From NCBI GenBank assembly GCA_013695775.1, contig JACCZV010000309.1:1-15648 (forward strand): DNA of 15,648 nt. The letters are read 5' to 3'. This stretch comes from Chitinophagales bacterium. Its GTDB lineage: Bacteria; Bacteroidota; Bacteroidia; Chitinophagales; UBA10324. The notes below the pieces were generated by a model. That model saw only the letters and a list, made by a program, of their open reading frames with translations, was not told the origin of the DNA and searched no databases. Both the position numbers and the translations under genes were made by a program. Every line of letters begins with the position of its first letter. The first letter of the stretch is position 1. Shown here one piece after another: positions 12,189 to 15,648 of the stretch.

Positions 12189-13847
12189 TTATCTTGATGC
12201 GGTGAGGCTTTTAGAATATTCTTGAGGGCTATTCAACACCTCTATTGCCTTCAACACTACCGGATCACTTTTTAAAGAGGATTCAAGGCGGCCGTTTTGA
12301 TAATAATAGCGACTTACTATTTCCTCTGCCAGCAACCCTTTAATTTGAATGCTGTTTTTAATTAAATCTTTTTGCTTGTCGTGAATCATTTGCCCCTGCA
12401 GCGCGGTAAATTGATCGCTTACTGCACCCCAGTAATCCTCTTTTTCAGCTGTCTCCTTGAAATCCCTGAGCTTCTCTTCGGTTTTTGTTATATAATCATA
12501 TTCTTTATCACTCAGGTAATTAATAAAAGCTTCGTATTCTGCATCATTGATTGAAAATTCTTTTGGATCAGGGAGAGTTTCATGATTCATCCGGTATTGG
12601 GTACTATAGTCGAAGATCAAATTTTTTTCTATTAGGCTGATGGTAATCGGTGCCAGCTTTTCTGCCTCAAGAGGGAAATCCGGGTCAACGCCGCCACCGT
12701 CATATACTGTTCGGCCGTTTTTAGTTTTGAATGCAGTCTTTAAAGAGTCGGCAATTTTTCCTACGCTGCCATCTTCATTACGCTGGGCATAATCAATTGC
12801 CTGAATGCAGCGACCGCTCGGCGTAAAATAATGAGCGGTCGTAACCTTAAGCTGCGTGCCATAACTTAATTGACGCGTGGTTTGCACCAATCCTTTACCG
12901 AATGTTTTCTGTCCGATTACCACGCCCCTGTCGTAATCCTGTACAGTTCCAGAAACTATTTCCGAAGCTGATGCTGAACCACTGTTGATAAGGATGGCAA
13001 GGGGAATTTTTGTATCAATGGCTCCGTCAAGAGCATAAAATACCTTGTCCCATTCCTTTACCTTACCACGGGTGCTTACAATTTCATTACCCTTATCAAT
13101 AAAAATATTAGAAACATTTACTGCTTCATTCAATAATCCTCCGGGATTTCCCCGCAGGTCGAAGACAATTCCTTTCAATTGATTTTCACTCTCCAACTGC
13201 TGCAAGGCTTTCTTCACCTCCTGTCCGCAACCTTCGGTAAACTGAGTCAACCTTATATAGCCAATGTCTGTGTTCATCATTCCGTAATAGGGCACACTGC
13301 TAATCTTTATCTCTTCACGCACAAGAGTTTTTAGGGTCGGATTTTTTTCACCTGATCGCAGAATAAGAAGCTTTACATCGGTTCCGGGAGTACCCTTCAG
13401 TATTTTACTTACATCATCGGTATTTTTCCCTGTGGTAGATTTTCCATCAACTTCCAGAATGACATCGCCGGCGCGCAGACCGTTTTTATCTGCAGGATAG
13501 TTTTGGTATGGTTCAGCAATTACAACATTGTCACCTGCCTTCCTAATCAATGCCCCAATGCCACCATATTTTCCTGTGGTTTGAAAACGATAGCCTTCCA
13601 TATCAGCTTCTGAAATATAATTGGTGTATGGATCAAGCGATTCAAGCATGGCATCAATACCTGTGCGCATGAACTTTGCAGGTTCCACATCCTCTACATA
13701 ATAAGAATTCACCTCTTTATATAGGGTAGCAAAAATGTCCAAATTCTTTGATATCTCGAAATAGTTGTCCTTAACTGCTGCAATGGGAATGAGTGCTGCG
13801 AGTGATATGGCCACCAACAATAATGGCCGTTTAAGATTCTTCAACAT
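12189..13847 (-). CDS. C-terminal processing peptidase, S41 family (CtpA-like)
   Basis: The 552-residue protein has an N-terminal membrane anchor or signal segment (about 8-25, LLLVAISLAALIPIAAV). The helical N-domain contains LDPYTNYIS. The PDZ domain (about 85-165) has the GIGA and GLRAGDVILEVDG motifs. The S41 protease domain (about 180-400) carries the core motifs IVFDLRGNPGG, NSGSASASEI with catalytic Ser293, and GQKTFGKG with Lys318; the 25-residue Ser-Lys spacing matches the family dyad. A roughly 150-residue C-terminal extension follows, largely helical and charged. It acts in the periplasm on protein C-termini. Start is ATG at 13847. A 198-base upstream gap with spaced direct repeats (13951-13979) probably holds its promoter. 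The gene symbol is left blank because S41 paralogues are common. Confidence 0.93.
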   Translation of the reverse strand: MLKNLKRPLLLVAISLAALIPIAAVKDNYFEISKNLDIFATLYKEVNSYYVEDVEPAKFMRTGIDAMLESLDPYTNYISEADMEGYRFQTTGKYGGIGALIRKAGDNVVIAEPYQNYPADKNGLRAGDVILEVDGKSTTGKNTDDVSKILKGTPGTDVKLLILRSGEKNPTLKTLVREEIKISSVPYYGMMNTDIGYIRLTQFTEGCGQEVKKALQQLESENQLKGIVFDLRGNPGGLLNEAVNVSNIFIDKGNEIVSTRGKVKEWDKVFYALDGAIDTKIPLAILINSGSASASEIVSGTVQDYDRGVVIGQKTFGKGLVQTTRQLSYGTQLKVTTAHYFTPSGRCIQAIDYAQRNEDGSVGKIADSLKTAFKTKNGRTVYDGGGVDPDFPLEAEKLAPITISLIEKNLIFDYSTQYRMNHETLPDPKEFSINDAEYEAFINYLSDKEYDYITKTEEKLRDFKETAEKEDYWGAVSDQFTALQGQMIHDKQKDLIKNSIQIKGLLAEEIVSRYYYQNGRLESSLKSDPVVLKAIEVLNSPQEYSKSLTASR

Positions 13848-13950
13848 TTGCTGTCAGAATTTAATTAAGTAGATATATAAACCGTTTAAAAAAACGATGA
13901 ATGCTAAGAGAAACGAAATTAGATTAAAATTATTTATTCTGTTAAATCAG

Positions 13951-13979
13951 TTTGTCGATTAAACATATGGATTTGTCGA
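13951..13979. promoter_or_regulatory. Two-turn spaced direct repeats upstream of ctpA
   Basis: TTTGTCGA occurs at 13951-13958 and again at 13972-13979, start to start 21 bases, with a related TTGACGA at 13984-13990 and a TCGATATCG palindrome just beyond. The repeats lie 104-132 bases upstream of the ctpA ATG. Direct repeats about two helical turns apart are typical of dimeric activator sites; no regulator is identified. Confidence 0.3.
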
Positions 13980-14045
13980 AAGATTGACGATGGGTCGATA
14001 TCGTTATTTCTTCTTCCGAATAAAACATTCAATTGCAGAACTAAT

Positions 14046-14276
14046 TCATGGCACCGGATCATGGCCATGTCTGCCTAAGGGATGACAGGTGGCAATTCTT
14101 CGTATGGCCATCCACCCCCCCTTCAATGGACCATGTTTTTTTATTGCACCCACTGCATATTCTGAACAGGTAGGAGTAAAACGACAAGAGGAACTAATCC
14201 ATGGAGATATCACCTGCTGATAAAGCCTGATAAGTAAAATGAAAAAGTTACTGAATATTTTTCCTGACAACTTCAT
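14046..14276 (-). CDS. yidD: Membrane protein insertion efficiency factor YidD
   Basis: YidD is a small membrane-associated protein that assists YidC-dependent insertion. The 76-residue product from the ATG at 14276 reads FILLIRLYQQVISPWISSSC near its N-terminus, then the hallmark CRFTPTCSEYA (Cys31, Cys37), then AIKKHGPLKGGW and CHPLGRHGHDPVP. Length is normal. It overlaps the 3' end of rnpA by 29 bases, a coupling seen in this cluster. The longer frame to a TTG at 14285 adds only three residues. Confidence is high. Confidence 0.95.
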   Translation of the reverse strand: MKLSGKIFSNFFILLIRLYQQVISPWISSSCRFTPTCSEYAVGAIKKHGPLKGGWMAIRRIATCHPLGRHGHDPVP

Positions 14277-14670
14277 TGCTCTCAATAAACATTTTCAATA
14301 TCAAAATAATTTTTGACTGAATTAGCTCAAACGGTTCAACTTTTTTTGCGGTATAAATAAATGCTATCAATAGACCTTGATTCGTGCTGTTTAAAAACCC
14401 ATATAATAAATGCTTATTTAGCCTGTATGCTTCTCTTGTCAGTCTTTTTACCCGATTGCGGTCTACGGCGCGGGGAAATATTTTTGCAGGCACGGAGATC
14501 ATGAGCTGTGCCGGAGCCGGTGATTGTAAATGTTTATAAAGATATTGAATTTTGAAAGGGGCTACAAAAAAAAACGCACCCCTGTGAAACAGTTCGTCTA
14601 TTAATTTCTTACGACAGAGGCGATCTTGCTTTGGAAAGGTAAATTTAGGGGAGATGATATTGGAACTCAC
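14248..14670 (-). CDS. rnpA: Ribonuclease P protein component RnpA
   Basis: RnpA is the protein subunit that helps the RnpB RNA process the 5' ends of tRNAs. The 140-residue product includes the conserved RNR box in PRAVDRNRVKRLTREAYRLN (Arg71-Asn72-Arg73), preceded by QLMISVPAKIF in the expected beta-strand. The start is probably GTG at 14670; no ATG is available before the KFTFPKQDRLCRKK region, which should be near the N-terminus. It is 59 bases downstream of rpmH and overlaps yidD. The rpmH-rnpA-yidD order is conserved in bacteria. The C-terminal half is less typical but reads cleanly to the stop. Confidence 0.93.
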   Translation of the reverse strand: MSSNIISPKFTFPKQDRLCRKKLIDELFHRGAFFFVAPFKIQYLYKHLQSPAPAQLMISVPAKIFPRAVDRNRVKRLTREAYRLNKHLLYGFLNSTNQGLLIAFIYTAKKVEPFELIQSKIILILKMFIESNEVVRKNIQ

Positions 14671-14729
14671 CGAATGACAGAATGTTCACCGTGCAATAGT
14701 TTTTGCAACACGATCGCCTGGTGTAACAC

Positions 14730-14885
14730 TCATTTGAGGCTTTTTTCATCAGAAACCGTCAGTTTTTTCCGGCCCTGCCTTCTGCGGCTACTCAGCACCG
14801 CGCGGCCATCCTTCGATTTCATACGCTCACGAAATCCATGCTTGTTTTTTCGCTTTGTAGTCGACGGTTGATAGGTTCTTTTCAT
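14730..14885 (-). CDS. rpmH: 50S ribosomal protein L34
   Basis: The 51-residue product reads MKRTYQPSTTKRKNKHGFRE and then RMKSKDGRAVLSSRRRQGRK, an unmistakable L34. The length is typical for Bacteroidota, where L34 has a short C-terminal extension (here KLTVSDEKSLK). L34 is a small basic protein of the large ribosomal subunit. It is first in the rpmH-rnpA-yidD cluster. Start is ATG at 14885, 78 bases from the rho stop. Confidence 0.95.
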   Translation of the reverse strand: MKRTYQPSTTKRKNKHGFRERMKSKDGRAVLSSRRRQGRKKLTVSDEKSLK

Positions 14886-14908
14886 GATTCGCTTAATTTA
14901 AAACCGGT

Positions 14909-14916
14909 CAAAGATA
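14909..14916 (-). promoter_or_regulatory. Candidate Bacteroidota -7 box for the rpmH cluster
   Basis: The - strand reads TATCTTTG, matching the TAnnTTTG consensus recognised by the Bacteroidota primary sigma factor, 23 bases upstream of the rpmH ATG and after the rho gene. No clear -33 TTG box lies at the usual spacing, so support is partial. Confidence 0.35.
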
Positions 14917-14963
14917 AAGGTTAATTATTCGCTTTTCAGGATTGCAATCAGTAGTGCATTGCC

Positions 14964-15648
14964 TTAGGCATTCATAGAAATTAAAAATTCCTCATTTGAT
15001 TTGGTGCCTCTCATGCGGTCAAGTAGAAACTTCATAGCTTCCTCACTCGTCATATCTGCCAAATGATTGCGTAATATCCACATACGCTGCAACATTTCAC
15101 GGTCTAGCAACAAATCTTCCCGGCGTGTGCTTGAGCCAGTAACATCCACAGCAGGGAAAATGCGTTTGTTTGAAAGCTTTCTGTCAAGCTGAAGTTCCAT
15201 GTTTCCTGTTCCTTTAAATTCTTCAAAGATCACTTCATCCATTTTTGAACCGGTATCAATGAGAGCCGTGGCCAATATAGTGAGTGATCCGCCATGCTCA
15301 ATGTTTCGAGCAGCACCGAAAAATTGCTTTGGCTTATGTAATGCATTGGCCTCTACGCCACCCGATAATACTTTCCCCGATGCGGGCGAAACGGTGTTAT
15401 GAGCCCGTGCGAGCCGTGTGATAGAATCGAGAAGGATGACGACGTCGTTGCCACATTCCACCATACGTTTGGCCTTTTCGAGAACAATGGAAGCTACTTT
15501 GACATGTTTCTCAGCGGGCTCATCGAAAGTTGAAGCAACTACCTCGGCACGAACACTTCGCTCCATGTCTGTTACCTCCTCCGGTCGTTCATCCACAAGC
15601 AACACGATGAGGTAAACTTCAGGATGATTTTTCGCGATAGAATTGGCT
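14964..15648 (-). CDS. rho: Transcription termination factor Rho, C-terminal part (5' end outside window)
   Basis: Rho is the homohexameric RNA-dependent ATPase that ends transcription. The frame is open to the window edge, and 227 residues are visible, starting ANSIAKNHPEVYLI. Seen in order are LLVDERPEEVTDMERSV, Walker B VVILLDSITRLARAHN, the Q-loop region VEANALHKPKQFFGAARNIE, and the R-loop region FKGTGNMELQLDRKL. VTGSSTRREDLLLDREMLQR and a final DRMRGTKSNEEFLISMNA follow. The N-terminal RNA-binding domain and Walker A lie off the edge. The GTG at 15605 is an internal valine codon. Identification is certain. rho and rpmH are co-oriented. Confidence 0.97.
   Translation of the reverse strand, partial: ANSIAKNHPEVYLIVLLVDERPEEVTDMERSVRAEVVASTFDEPAEKHVKVASIVLEKAKRMVECGNDVVILLDSITRLARAHNTVSPASGKVLSGGVEANALHKPKQFFGAARNIEHGGSLTILATALIDTGSKMDEVIFEEFKGTGNMELQLDRKLSNKRIFPAVDVTGSSTRREDLLLDREMLQRMWILRNHLADMTSEEAMKFLLDRMRGTKSNEEFLISMNA

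Noticed and set aside
1..15648. CRISPR array, tRNA, rRNA or complete insertion sequence
   Set aside because: No regularly spaced identical repeats, no cloverleaf or rRNA-like stretch, and no transposase or integrase frame was seen on either strand.

Overview
The window looks like a piece of a Bacteroidota chromosome, probably from the Chitinophagales/Sphingobacteriia side. Pointers are moderate GC, AT-rich gene starts with little Shine-Dalgarno signal, an AsmA-like protein, a PDZ-bearing S41 peptidase, an M28 peptidase with PA-like and PDZ parts, and a Cys-rich NadA C-terminus of the CxCxxC type. This placement is inferred from protein character, not from a marker-gene search.

Layout. Bases 1-445 are the 3' end of nadA on the + strand. 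Bases 446-3850 are an accessory stretch in which every recognisable coding segment is on the - strand. Most of these segments are damaged: an acetyltransferase-like remnant with two compensating frameshifts, an intact four-helix membrane protein, the two ends of a McrBC-like restriction locus joined by a deletion, a frameshifted C-terminal remnant, an intact SnoaL-like protein, and another frameshifted remnant. Between them lie palindromic or repeated elements, often directly after a stop codon. One of these (2529-2588) has the plan of an integron attC site. I read the stretch as a decayed, integrase-less gene-cassette-like array; this is inference. Base 3878 onward returns to ordinary genes: a helical-repeat protein on +, then - strand genes to the end of the window.

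The - strand core contains a large AsmA-like envelope protein; a persulfide-dioxygenase/rhodanese fusion (CstB-like) downstream of an ArsR-family repressor, with a second ArsR paralogue further upstream; tsaB (t6A tRNA modification); a secreted M28 metallopeptidase; a CtpA-type S41 peptidase with a strong terminator; the yidD-rnpA-rpmH cluster; and the 3' two thirds of rho, cut by the window edge. rpmH, rnpA and yidD read in that order on the - strand. YidD assists membrane insertion, RnpA is the RNase P protein and RpmH is ribosomal protein L34.

The best candidate for something undescribed is the 446-3850 array and its repeat elements. The sulfur module with two cysteine-free ArsR regulators is the most coherent functional unit.
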